The position numbers were made by a program, and so were the translations under genes. Below are positions 33,987 to 42,034 of a DNA stretch of 57,320 nucleotides, piece by piece (the stretch's first letter is position 1; each line of letters opens with the position of its first letter). Under the pieces are notes generated by a model. That model saw only the letters and a list, made by a program, of their open reading frames with translations, made no database searches and was not told the origin of the DNA. Source of the stretch: Loigolactobacillus binensis (lineage in GTDB: Bacteria; Bacillota; Bacilli; Lactobacillales; Lactobacillaceae); contig NZ_BJDN01000019.1 in assembly GCF_005405165.1 (NCBI RefSeq), forward strand, positions 1 through 57,320, in the 5' to 3' direction.

Positions 33987-34484
33987 ATGAGTTCTACAAA
34001 TTTTAATAACGCTGACGACACCACTTTAAATTTTGGCGCACCAACAGCAGCACATCAGTTGACTGCCATTTTAAACTTAGGTTGTCCCGATAGTCGCCAG
34101 TGGTATCAAGCAAATCGTGCCGGTATCTTTCAGGCGGTACAAACCGGACAGCTTCAGCTTCATCTCAAGTTCTGGAATAAGCCAGTGGCTGATTTGGCCA
34201 AAGGTAATATTGCAAATAATTTGATCGACTACGCACAGCCTGCGCAAGCTTTAACGTTTATTGATGCAGTGTTCGCACAGCAGGAAGCGTTGAACGCAGC
34301 GCCAGATGTTAAACACTACATTGAGACTAAGTTCCAGCTTAGTGCTAGCTTGGATACCTCCACGGCCGCGGTACAAGTGGCACGCGAGGTGGCCGCAAAT
34401 GCGATCACTAGCCTACCCACGATTATTTTTGACGGTACCTGCTATTTTGGGGCTACTATAGTGCCAGTGACACAATTATTGTAA
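33987..34484 (+). CDS. DsbA/thioredoxin-like protein with CXXS motif
   Basis: 165 residues. Thioredoxin fold with an inserted helical domain. NLGCPDSRQWYQANRAG is the active-site segment, reading C-P-D-S where DsbA-like proteins have C-x-x-C. The cis-proline loop is SLPTIIFDG. No signal peptide, so cytosolic. A monothiol C-x-x-S form cannot make an intramolecular disulfide and would favour glutathionylated, bacillithiol-type or mixed-disulfide chemistry (inference). First gene after the T-box. Confidence 0.82.
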   Translation: MSSTNFNNADDTTLNFGAPTAAHQLTAILNLGCPDSRQWYQANRAGIFQAVQTGQLQLHLKFWNKPVADLAKGNIANNLIDYAQPAQALTFIDAVFAQQEALNAAPDVKHYIETKFQLSASLDTSTAAVQVAREVAANAITSLPTIIFDGTCYFGATIVPVTQLL

Positions 34485-34500
34485 ATTTAGGAGGCTGCCT

Positions 34501-34596
34501 ATGAGTCGAATTCGGTGTAAACGGGTCAACAAATGGTTGGTCCTTTGGCGCGGCAGTTCCCGCAGTGATACTGTCATGTGTTTGCTACTAACATAA
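34501..34596 (+). CDS. Small ORF (31 residues) in the T-box operon
   Basis: MSRIRCKRVNKWLVLWRGSS, then RSDTVMCLLLT. It has one of the best ribosome binding sites in the region (TAGGAGG, seven bases before ATG). Basic, tryptophan-rich, with two cysteines. No family known to me. It could be a real small protein or a translated leader for the symporter at 34631. Confidence 0.45.
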   Translation: MSRIRCKRVNKWLVLWRGSSRSDTVMCLLLT

Positions 34597-34630
34597 ATCT
34601 TCAGCAAATACATGAAAGTAGGGATGTTGT

Positions 34631-35869
34631 ATGCAAGCTATCAAAAAAGTCACTTTACCATATCAATTACTGATCGCCTTGGTTTTAGGTATTATTTTAG
34701 GGCAATTTTTACCAGGGGCCGATCCTTTTTACAATTTATTAGGAACTGTTTTTATTAATGCCATTACCATGGTGATCTTACCGTTGATCTTCCCAACAGT
34801 TGTGGTAGCCGTGGTTCAAATCTTTAACCAAAAGGCCTTTGGCAAAATCTTACTTAAAACGTTTGTTTATTTCTTTGTTGTGACGACCGCGCTTATTTTG
34901 CTCTATTTAGCGGCCGGTTATTATTTCAAATTTGGAACGGGTGTACAAAGTCATACTGACACCCAAGCTTTAAAGGGGATCGCGACGCGAGTTAATTTAT
35001 GGCATTTTATTGCGGCGATCGTGCCAGCCAACGTTTTTAGCGCTTTTGCAGAAAATAATTTATTGGCGGTGATCTTTTTTGCGATTGTGCTGGGCTTAGG
35101 TTTAGGTGCGTACGGGCCTAAAAATGCTGCCCCATTGTTGAAATTATTCGATATTTGGATCAAGGCAATTTATAAAATCACGGATTTTGTGATCAAATTA
35201 TCGCCGCTGGGTATTTTAGGAATCATTGCCCACGATGTCAATACTGTTGGTGGTGGTAAACTATTCTCTTTAGTTAATTTTATTGGTGGCCTTTACATCG
35301 GTTATTTGGTTTTGGCCTTGCTTATTTTTCCCTTGATCGCCTTAATTTTCAAGGTGCCTTATTTTAAAACATTTCGTAGCATTCAAGATTTGTTCTCACT
35401 AGCCTTTTTCTCAGGTAGTTCCAGCGTTGTTTTGCCGAAATTATTGGAACGTTTGAAGAAAACTGGCACTTCAGCAACGGTCACCGATTTCGTTGTGCCG
35501 TTAGGTTATACCTTCAATTTAGAAGGGGCAGTTGTTTATTTGGCGATCGCAGTTGCTTTTATTGCCAATAGCTACGGGGTGCAATTAAGTTTAACGTCGG
35601 TACTGACCGTCACGTTGTTGTTGACCTTGATCAGTAAAACGATTGCGACCGTTCCTTCAGGCGCAGTGGTCGTGCTTTTGGCGACTGCTTCCCAATTAGG
35701 GTTGCCTAAGGAAGGTGTGGCGCTGATCTTTGCCGTTGATTTCTTTGCTAATGCCGGTCGAACCGCGCTAAATGTATTAGGGAATGCGCTGGCCGCCAAG
35801 GTATTGGATAGTCGTCCGGCAACCGTTAAGGCACCGCAACCGTTAGCAGCTAAAGTAGTTAAAAATTAA
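34631..35869 (+). CDS. Dicarboxylate/amino acid:cation symporter (DAACS family)
   Basis: 412 residues, eight hydrophobic segments plus two re-entrant hairpins. HP1 is seen as FFSGSSSVVLPKLL, the TM7 motif as GYTFNLEG (N-M-D-G in GltPh) and TM8 as FANAGRTALNVLGN. The TM8 arginine (GltPh R397 position) and N401 equivalents are kept, but positions equivalent to D394 and D405 appear as N. Substrate may differ from free Asp/Glu; cystine (TcyP-like), Ser/Thr or a dicarboxylate are possible. T-box control points to an amino acid. Confidence 0.88.
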   Translation: MQAIKKVTLPYQLLIALVLGIILGQFLPGADPFYNLLGTVFINAITMVILPLIFPTVVVAVVQIFNQKAFGKILLKTFVYFFVVTTALILLYLAAGYYFKFGTGVQSHTDTQALKGIATRVNLWHFIAAIVPANVFSAFAENNLLAVIFFAIVLGLGLGAYGPKNAAPLLKLFDIWIKAIYKITDFVIKLSPLGILGIIAHDVNTVGGGKLFSLVNFIGGLYIGYLVLALLIFPLIALIFKVPYFKTFRSIQDLFSLAFFSGSSSVVLPKLLERLKKTGTSATVTDFVVPLGYTFNLEGAVVYLAIAVAFIANSYGVQLSLTSVLTVTLLLTLISKTIATVPSGAVVVLLATASQLGLPKEGVALIFAVDFFANAGRTALNVLGNALAAKVLDSRPATVKAPQPLAAKVVKN

Positions 35870-35890
35870 AGTTCAACTGGAGGAATTATC

Positions 35891-36829
35891 ATGGCCCAAA
35901 CACAACCTAAAATTTACGTTTTACATGAAAATATTGAATGGACACAACATTTAGTCACCTGGCTCGAACAAAAAAGTATTCCGTACGAGTTGTGGGATTT
36001 ATCTAAAGGTATTTTAGACTTAACCAGTACGCCGCCAGAGGGTATTTTTTATAATCGGATCTCGGCGTCGGCACACACGCGGCACCACCGCTTTGCACCA
36101 GAATTTGCCCAGCAAGTGATCAAATGGTTGGAGGCTAATCACCGTATTATTCTAAATGGATCCAACGCCATTGACCTTGAGATCAGTAAAGTGAAACAGT
36201 ATCTGGCGTTGCAGCAAAGTGGCATTCAAACGCCGAAAACGATCGCTGTTCTAGGCAAAGAAAAACTTGTTGCTGCCGCCCAGCAATTGGCTATTTTTCC
36301 TTTGATCACCAAGCATAATCGTGCGGGTAAAGGTGCCGGTGTGCATCGTTTTGACAGTTTACCTGAATTGGAACGGTACGTTAATAGTGCTGATTTTGAA
36401 GAGCCGGTGGATGGAATAACCTTGTTGCAACAATATATTAAGCCGATTGATGGTCGGATCCGCCGTTCTGAGTTTATTGGGCGTAAGTTTCTCTATACGG
36501 TTTCCATTGATTCAAGCCAAGGTTTCGAGTTGTGTCCAGCCGATGAATGCCAGCTTCCTAATGTGAGCAAGTCAAAATTTGAGATCATTGCGCCCTTAGC
36601 GACAGAACAACGTCAGGCGTACGAGGCCTTTCTGGAGCGGAATCAGTTAGACGTTGCGGCCGTTGAGTGGGTGGAAGATGCCCAGCATCGTAAGTACGTT
36701 TATGATATTAATACCAACACCAACTACAATGAACAAGCGGAAGATAAGGCTCAAGTTTTTGCGCATGAACACTTGGCACTTTATTTAAAGCACTTGTTGG
36801 AAGGCCAGTATGCGGCAACTGTGAAATAA
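35891..36829 (+). CDS. ATP-grasp ligase, RimK-like
   Basis: 312 residues, ATG after TGGAGG. ATP-grasp elements: SKVKQYLALQQSGIQTPKT (N-terminal lid), PLITKHNRAGKGAGVHRFDS (ATP lysine and glycine loop), LLQQYIKP, and the Mg site VYDINTNTNYNEQAE (D-x-N-x-N-x-x-x-N). Such enzymes ligate a carboxylate to an amine, often an amino acid. Sitting between two amino acid transporters under a T-box, it may make an amino-acid conjugate (inference). Confidence 0.85.
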   Translation: MAQTQPKIYVLHENIEWTQHLVTWLEQKSIPYELWDLSKGILDLTSTPPEGIFYNRISASAHTRHHRFAPEFAQQVIKWLEANHRIILNGSNAIDLEISKVKQYLALQQSGIQTPKTIAVLGKEKLVAAAQQLAIFPLITKHNRAGKGAGVHRFDSLPELERYVNSADFEEPVDGITLLQQYIKPIDGRIRRSEFIGRKFLYTVSIDSSQGFELCPADECQLPNVSKSKFEIIAPLATEQRQAYEAFLERNQLDVAAVEWVEDAQHRKYVYDINTNTNYNEQAEDKAQVFAHEHLALYLKHLLEGQYAATVK

Positions 36830-36838
36830 ATCGTTGGG

Positions 36839-36884
36839 AAGACACTTGTGCCTTTTAAAAAAAGGGCAGGTGTCTTTATTTTTG
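36839..36884 (+). terminator. Hairpin between ATP-grasp and APC genes
   Basis: AAGACAC...TGCC and GGCA...GTGTCTT stem followed by TATTTTTG. Probably limits read-through to the downstream transporter. Confidence 0.75.
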
Positions 36885-36912
36885 AAAAAATAACTTTACG
36901 GAAGTGAATTTT

Positions 36913-38346
36913 ATGAAGAAAAAGCAATTATTTTGGTATAATATCGCCTTTATCGCCTTTGCCTCAGTTTGGGGCCTCGGTAATGTGGTCAATAATTTCA
37001 CCTTAGAAGGGATGTCGGTCGTGACCTCATGGCTTCTGATCGCTATTTTATATTTTATTCCTTATACCTTGATCGTGGGTCAGTTAGGCGCAACCTTTAA
37101 AAATGATGAAAGTGGGGTTGCAGCTTGGATCCGTGAGTTAACCACTCCGAAAATTGCGTATTTAGCGGCTTGGACTTTTTGGGTGGTCAACATCACGTAT
37201 TTGGCCCAGAAACCACAAACTATTTTAATTGCCTTCAGCTGGTTATTACGTGGTAACGGTGATTTTGTTAATCAGGTGGCTTCGATCTGGGTCCAGTTGA
37301 TTTGCTTAGGCATTTTTTTGTTCTTTTTATGGTTGGCCAGCCGGGGGATCGTGACGTTGAAACGAATTGGCAGTATTGCAGGCATCGGCCTGATCATTAT
37401 GTCCTTATTATTTATTATTTTAGCCTTTGCAGCATTTAAATTTAGTCACGTAACCGTAGCTACACAACACATGGCTGCCATTAAAACGTATCTGCCTAAA
37501 TGGGACCTAAACTATTTGACAACAATTTCTATGCTGGTTTTTGCTGTTGGTGGCGCCGAAAAAATTGCACCTTACGTCAATAAAACGCAAAATGCCGGCC
37601 GTGAATTTCCATTAGGAATGATTGCTTTAGCCGTTTTAGTGATTTTCAGCGCCTTATCCGGCTCGATCGCAATGGGCCTACTTTTTAACGCAAAGCATAT
37701 TCCTAAGGATCTGTTGGCCAATGGTGCTTATTATGCCTTTGCTAAACTAGATAATTATTACCACGTCGGTCATTTATTTCAAATTTTATATGCGATTGCT
37801 AACGCCTTGGAACAAATTGCGGCGTTATTATTTTCAATTGACGCACCGCTAAAAATGTTGCTCGGCGATCACGCTGATTTTCACTATATTCCGCGGAAAT
37901 TAGTGAAACGAAATAAGCATGATGCGTTGATCAACGGCTATCTTTTAACTGGCGTTTTAGTCAGTATTTTGATTATTTTACCGGCACTTTATATTGGTAA
38001 CATGAATGAGCTATTTGATTGGTTATTAAATTTGAATTCCGTGGTATTGCCAATGCGCTTCTTGTGGGTATTTGCGGCCTTTATTTTGTTGAACCGGCAG
38101 TTTAAGCACTATCAAAGCGACTTTTACTTTATTAAGCGGCCGTTGCTCGGTAAATTGATCGGTGGTTGGTGTTTCTTGTTTACGGCCTTTGCTTGCTTGC
38201 TGGGAATGATTCCTAAGACTAGTGGGGCAACTTGGTGGACGCAATTGGAATTAAATATTGCGACGCCGATTATTTTTGTCCTTTTAGGCGTGATCTTACC
38301 GGTGATTGCCCGCTGGCAAAATCGGCAGAGAGTCATGACTAAGTAG
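36913..38346 (+). CDS. APC-superfamily amino acid transporter
   Basis: 477 residues from ATG 36913 (GGAAG upstream). About 12 transmembrane helices. The first carries FIAFASVWGLGNVVNNF, the glycine-rich APC motif, and GGAEKIAPYVNKTQNAGREF is the TM6-loop signature. Related to glutamate/GABA antiporter-type (YjeM/GadC-like) carriers. Likely the last member of the T-box gene set though separated by a hairpin. Confidence 0.88.
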   Translation: MKKKQLFWYNIAFIAFASVWGLGNVVNNFTLEGMSVVTSWLLIAILYFIPYTLIVGQLGATFKNDESGVAAWIRELTTPKIAYLAAWTFWVVNITYLAQKPQTILIAFSWLLRGNGDFVNQVASIWVQLICLGIFLFFLWLASRGIVTLKRIGSIAGIGLIIMSLLFIILAFAAFKFSHVTVATQHMAAIKTYLPKWDLNYLTTISMLVFAVGGAEKIAPYVNKTQNAGREFPLGMIALAVLVIFSALSGSIAMGLLFNAKHIPKDLLANGAYYAFAKLDNYYHVGHLFQILYAIANALEQIAALLFSIDAPLKMLLGDHADFHYIPRKLVKRNKHDALINGYLLTGVLVSILIILPALYIGNMNELFDWLLNLNSVVLPMRFLWVFAAFILLNRQFKHYQSDFYFIKRPLLGKLIGGWCFLFTAFACLLGMIPKTSGATWWTQLELNIATPIIFVLLGVILPVIARWQNRQRVMTK

Positions 38347-38632
38347 CAGGAAAATGCCGCCCGCTAGCTTTAATTTTTCGCACTGCCGCTCACAGGTCTT
38401 TTATTGTATTTATTTAATTGCGCCAACTTAAAGCTTGCTTTAAGTTAAGCCAGTTATACTGGTAGCAGCATTAAAAATAGGTATCCAAACTGCCTAAACC
38501 GTGATTAATATGTCGTGTTGTGACCTGTTATTATACATTGGCAAATTAACACTAGTAGCGGTCAAATTGGTTTTTGGCAGTTGCTTTAGTCGCGGTGTCT
38601 TTGAAGCGGCAATTTAGTCAGGAGATGAGCAG
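38347..38632. other. Intergenic region with palindrome
   Basis: No gene seen. It holds the palindrome at 38425 and, further on, the AGGAG of the small ORF at 38633. Confidence 0.4.
38425..38446. promoter_or_regulatory. Perfect 22-bp palindrome, candidate operator
   Basis: AACTTAAAGC-TT-GCTTTAAGTT. A TATACT (38455-38460) -10-like hexamer follows nine bases on. No matching regulator is adjacent. Confidence 0.45.
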
Positions 38633-38749
38633 ATGACGCTTTTAAAAGCTAGTGTTGTCTTGGCTGCTGCACTCAGTTTAACGCTGTGGACGGCCAACAC
38701 AGTTCATAAACAACGCAGTAGATTTATTTTAATGCCTGGTAAACACTAA
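38633..38749 (+). CDS. Small membrane-type ORF (38 residues)
   Basis: MTLLKASVVLAAALSLTLWT, then ANTVHKQRSRFILMPGKH. AGGAG lies nine bases before the ATG. One N-terminal transmembrane or signal-like helix with a basic tail. No family recognised. Confidence 0.45.
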   Translation: MTLLKASVVLAAALSLTLWTANTVHKQRSRFILMPGKH

Positions 38750-38867
38750 TTTTTTGTAAGCAAATAAGTTGTGCAAAATTTGAATTGCGCGTAAACTAAA
38801 TTTTGTTAGCAGCGGTAAGCCACACCACTGATCACCATTAAATTTTGATAAAGGATGGGATACGCTC

Positions 38868-39272
38868 ATGAATATTAACATTAAACCAGCAGCTGCAGCT
38901 TATTTGGCCACAAAGATTCCGGCTGGCAAGCACGTTTTCTTGGCTTTAGACGATGGTTCTAGTAAGTTTTCTAAGTTAGGTGGTTCTTGCACCATCGGTA
39001 ATAAATTTCAATTGGTCGTTGCGGCGGCTGCCGATGCGGAATATAATGTCGCTATCGCTAACAATGCTAACTTGACACTGACTACTGCTACACCAGAAAC
39101 AACGTTTTTAGGCAGCGGCTTAGCGTTGGACTATCATAATGCGATGTTGAAATTAACCGATGATTCCGGTATTTTAGACGGTGCCGTTACTGTCGATGAT
39201 TATGTAATGCCCACCCAAGATCAGCAGGCTTTAAAAGCTGAAATGACTGCCTTAGGTGGCAAAATTTGCTAA
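38868..39272 (+). CDS. HesB-like iron-sulfur biosynthesis family protein
   Basis: 134 residues, ATG after AAAGGATGG. Matches a Lactobacillales HesB-like family: KHVFLALDDGSSKFSKLGGS, CTIGNKFQLV, LDYHNAMLKLTDDSGILDGA. Two cysteines only (one in GGSCTIG, one at the C-terminus, GKIC), fewer than IscA. Role in Fe-S metabolism is inferred from the fold alone. Confidence 0.75.
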   Translation: MNINIKPAAAAYLATKIPAGKHVFLALDDGSSKFSKLGGSCTIGNKFQLVVAAAADAEYNVAIANNANLTLTTATPETTFLGSGLALDYHNAMLKLTDDSGILDGAVTVDDYVMPTQDQQALKAEMTALGGKIC

Positions 39273-39286
39273 AATAAATTTAAGTT

Positions 39287-39319
39287 AGCTCTGGTCAACT
39301 TTTGACTAGAGCTTTTTTT
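39287..39319 (+). terminator. Intrinsic terminator after HesB-like gene
   Basis: AGCTCTGGTCA, ACTTT, TGACTAGAGCT then TTTTTT. Confidence 0.85.
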
Positions 39320-39935
39320 AGTGGCTGAGTTGTGTTAAATAGGTTTGGCGTTGGGCCTGCCAATACGCTTCGTCAGCGGCGGTGATCGGCCGCAGGACTT
39401 GTGCAGGATTACCAACCACAACTACCGCTGGTGGAACGTCTTTAGTAACCACGGCTCCGGCGCCGATCACTGCATTGGCACCGATCGTCACGCCAGGGCA
39501 GACAACAACATTGCCGCCGATCCAAACGTTATCGCCAATGGTGATCGGCTGGCCAAATTCCAAATTTTCATTGCGCACGCTAGCGACGATGGGGTGACCA
39601 GCAGTGTATAGCGCTACATGCGGACCTAGCATCACATTGTTGCCGATAGTGATCGCCGCAACATCTAGGAAAAGACAATCGGCATTGGCGTAAAAATGAT
39701 GGCCGATGTGCAAGTTTTGTCCGTAATCAACTTGTAACGGCGGCTTGATGTAAGCATCAGCGCTAGGGCAATCCAATAATTGCTTTAATAATTGCGCGCG
39801 TAAGGTAGCTTCCGCCGGCGTACTTTGATTGTAACGATAAACTTTTCGTTTAGCACAGGCACGTAGTTGAACTAGTTCGGCGGCTGTAGAATCGTAGAGT
39901 TGGTTAGTTAACATTAAATCGTGATCAGTAGCCAT
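39318..39935 (-). CDS. Maltose/galactoside O-acetyltransferase-like enzyme
   Basis: 205 residues, ATG after GGAGGTTAATT on the minus strand. Mac domain (LMLTNQLYDSTAAELVQLRA) then hexapeptide beta-helix: NVMLGPHVALYTAGHP (catalytic His), GDNVWIGGNVVVCPGVTIGA, GAGAVVTKDVPPAVVVVGNP. Full length for the LacA/Maa family. Single gene. Confidence 0.92.
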   Translation of the reverse strand: MATDHDLMLTNQLYDSTAAELVQLRACAKRKVYRYNQSTPAEATLRAQLLKQLLDCPSADAYIKPPLQVDYGQNLHIGHHFYANADCLFLDVAAITIGNNVMLGPHVALYTAGHPIVASVRNENLEFGQPITIGDNVWIGGNVVVCPGVTIGANAVIGAGAVVTKDVPPAVVVVGNPAQVLRPITAADEAYWQAQRQTYLTQLSH

Positions 39936-40198
39936 AATTAACCTCCTGGAAAATCAGTTTATTCTTTTAGTATACTGGACCCAGTCTGTCTGTGCATTTT
40001 TAAACCTTGATTAGGGTTAGGTACTAGACGGTAACTGAATAATAGTAGTAAGCTATAAAGTAATACGATTAATTTAGTAAGGGACTGATCATTTATTGCT
40101 GCACAGCTTATTTCACTGGCTGATCATGCGGACGGAAAACCCCTTTGCGCCTGAAACCGTCATTAAGATTAATTTGTAATGAAAAGGGGAATAAATTT

Positions 40199-41389
40199 AT
40201 GTCGGCAACACCAGCTGAATTATCTAAAAAAACTGTACTTTTATTAGCCATTGCCACTGGGGTGATCGTCGCCAATTTGAACTATATTCAGCCAATTGAG
40301 GGGCTGATCGCCACCAGTTTTGCTATTTCTAAGGCCACGGTTGGGTTGATCGCCACTTTAACACAATTAGGCTATGCGCTAGGGCTACTGTTGATCGTAC
40401 CATTAGGCGATATTTTTGATCGGTACCATTTGATTCAATTGATGATGGTTCTGTCAATCGGCGCACTGTTAGTTGCGTTTTGGTCGCCGACCGTGGTGAT
40501 CTTTGGTATTGCTTCAACGTTGATCGGGGTTACTTCGGTAGCGGCACAAGTGATCGTACCCTACGCAGCCTATCTGGCACCTGGCGTTCATCAAGGGCGA
40601 ATTTTAGGCAACGTACTTAGCGGCTTGCTGACCGGGATCTTATTATCACGTTCTTTTAGCGGTTTACTAGGCAGCATTTTAGCTTGGCAGGATGTTTACG
40701 TGATCGCTGCCGGTCTCAACTTGATTTTATTGGTGATTTTGCACCGTTATCTGCCGCGTGATCCGCGGGGCTACCAACGGCGTAATTATCTAAAAGTGCT
40801 TGCGTCATTACCGCATTTATTACGAAGTCAACGTCATCTTCAAGGCTCAGCGCTTAACGGCTTTTGTCTGTTTGGTGTGTCCAATATTTTGTGGTCAACG
40901 TTGGCCTTTTATTTGGCCAGTCAGTATCATTGGGGCAGTAGTATCGCCGGATTACTTGGTCTACTCGGTATTACCGGGGTTTTGTTTGCGCCGATCATTG
41001 GTCAATTAGTGGATAAATACTCGCCCCGTTTGACCATCGGGTTGTCCTGGTTATTTTCTGCGTTGGCCTTTGGTATCTTCTGGTTGACAGGTCATCTTTT
41101 TAGCGGGTTGATCGTTGGGATTGTTTTACTGGACCTTGGGACCCAATTTAGTCAGGTTTCTAACCAAGCGATTGTTCAATCGCTGAATCGTGAAGCAAGT
41201 AGCCGCAACAATTCCGTTTTCATGTTTAGCTACTTTTTAGGAGGTTCGTTAGGTACCTTCTTTAGTACTTGGGCCTGGAGCCATTACGGGTGGAATGGTG
41301 TCTGCAGTGTCGCCGTTGTCTTTTTGGCTATCGCCTTGATCGGCCAACTGGCATTACGGGCACCACAAAAATTGCACCGCTTAAATTAA
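40199..41389 (+). CDS. Major facilitator superfamily transporter
   Basis: 396 residues from ATG 40199 (AAAGGGG upstream), 12 helices. NLNYIQPIEGLIATSFAISK and the loop 2-3 motif GDIFDRYHLI resemble drug:H+ or sugar-efflux MFS proteins. Substrate not deducible. Single gene ending at the terminator 41395. Confidence 0.88.
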   Translation: MSATPAELSKKTVLLLAIATGVIVANLNYIQPIEGLIATSFAISKATVGLIATLTQLGYALGLLLIVPLGDIFDRYHLIQLMMVLSIGALLVAFWSPTVVIFGIASTLIGVTSVAAQVIVPYAAYLAPGVHQGRILGNVLSGLLTGILLSRSFSGLLGSILAWQDVYVIAAGLNLILLVILHRYLPRDPRGYQRRNYLKVLASLPHLLRSQRHLQGSALNGFCLFGVSNILWSTLAFYLASQYHWGSSIAGLLGLLGITGVLFAPIIGQLVDKYSPRLTIGLSWLFSALAFGIFWLTGHLFSGLIVGIVLLDLGTQFSQVSNQAIVQSLNREASSRNNSVFMFSYFLGGSLGTFFSTWAWSHYGWNGVCSVAVVFLAIALIGQLALRAPQKLHRLN

Positions 41390-41394
41390 AAGTA

Positions 41395-41428
41395 AAGCCG
41401 TTAACCTAGGTAAAGTTAGCGGCTTTTT
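41395..41428 (+). terminator. Intrinsic terminator after MFS gene
   Basis: AAGCCGTTAAC and GTTAGCGGCTTTTT. Confidence 0.85.
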
Positions 41429-41485
41429 GCTTGCCTTGATCAGCATGGTCCAGTAAGCTAAAAGAAAACTGCAAGGAGTTTCGCC

Positions 41486-41911
41486 ATGAAAATAGCTTTG
41501 ATTGCCCATGACAAAGAAAAGCCGCAGATGGCCCGTTTTGCCGCGGCCTATCGCGAAGTTTTACGGGGGCACGAATTATTTGCCACTGGCCACACAGGTC
41601 AAGTGGTTGCTACAGCAACGCAGTTACCTGTAACATGCTTCAACTCAGGTCCGCTTGGCGGCGACCAAGAAATTGGGGCCTTGATCGCGCAAAATCAAAT
41701 GGATCTGGTGCTTTTTTTCCGCGATCCATTGACCGCTCAACCCCATGAACCCGACGTTAATGCCTTGATTCGTTTGGCTGACGTGTATAAAGTTCCGTTG
41801 GCCACTAATCTTGGGACTGCCGAAGTGCTGCTACGTGGATTAGCCACCGGCTTGCTTGCTTTTCGCGAATTAGTTACTGGCGATGAAAAGCGTCACGAAC
41901 AATATGAATAA
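41486..41911 (+). CDS. mgsA: Methylglyoxal synthase
   Basis: 141 residues, ATG after AAGGAG. Family motifs: [11 protein letters not shown] (active-site His, phosphate lysine), [20 protein letters not shown] (catalytic Asp), [15 protein letters not shown] (Asp and His). It converts dihydroxyacetone phosphate to methylglyoxal plus phosphate. The product is toxic and is a typical substrate of aldo/keto reductases like that at 6770. Its promoter (TTGCCT, 17 bp, TAAGCT) is normal in spacing. Confidence 0.94.
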   Translation: MKIALIAHDKEKPQMARFAAAYREVLRGHELFATGHTGQVVATATQLPVTCFNSGPLGGDQEIGALIAQNQMDLVLFFRDPLTAQPHEPDVNALIRLADVYKVPLATNLGTAEVLLRGLATGLLAFRELVTGDEKRHEQYE

Positions 41912-42034
41912 GTAGATCTTTCGTTGCAATTGTTTGCGGTGATCATTAAAATAAAGAGGACAACTGCTTTTGTGTTGCAATGAAATTTAGGTTAGATAAT
42001 ACAAAGGAAGACTGAAACTTTGGGAGGTGATCAC

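Noticed and set aside
41431..41459. Possible ninth MerR-type operator before mgsA (TTGCCT...TAAGCT).
   Set aside because: The hexamers resemble the MerR sites, but the spacer is 17 bp and contains no matching dyad, so it is an ordinary promoter.
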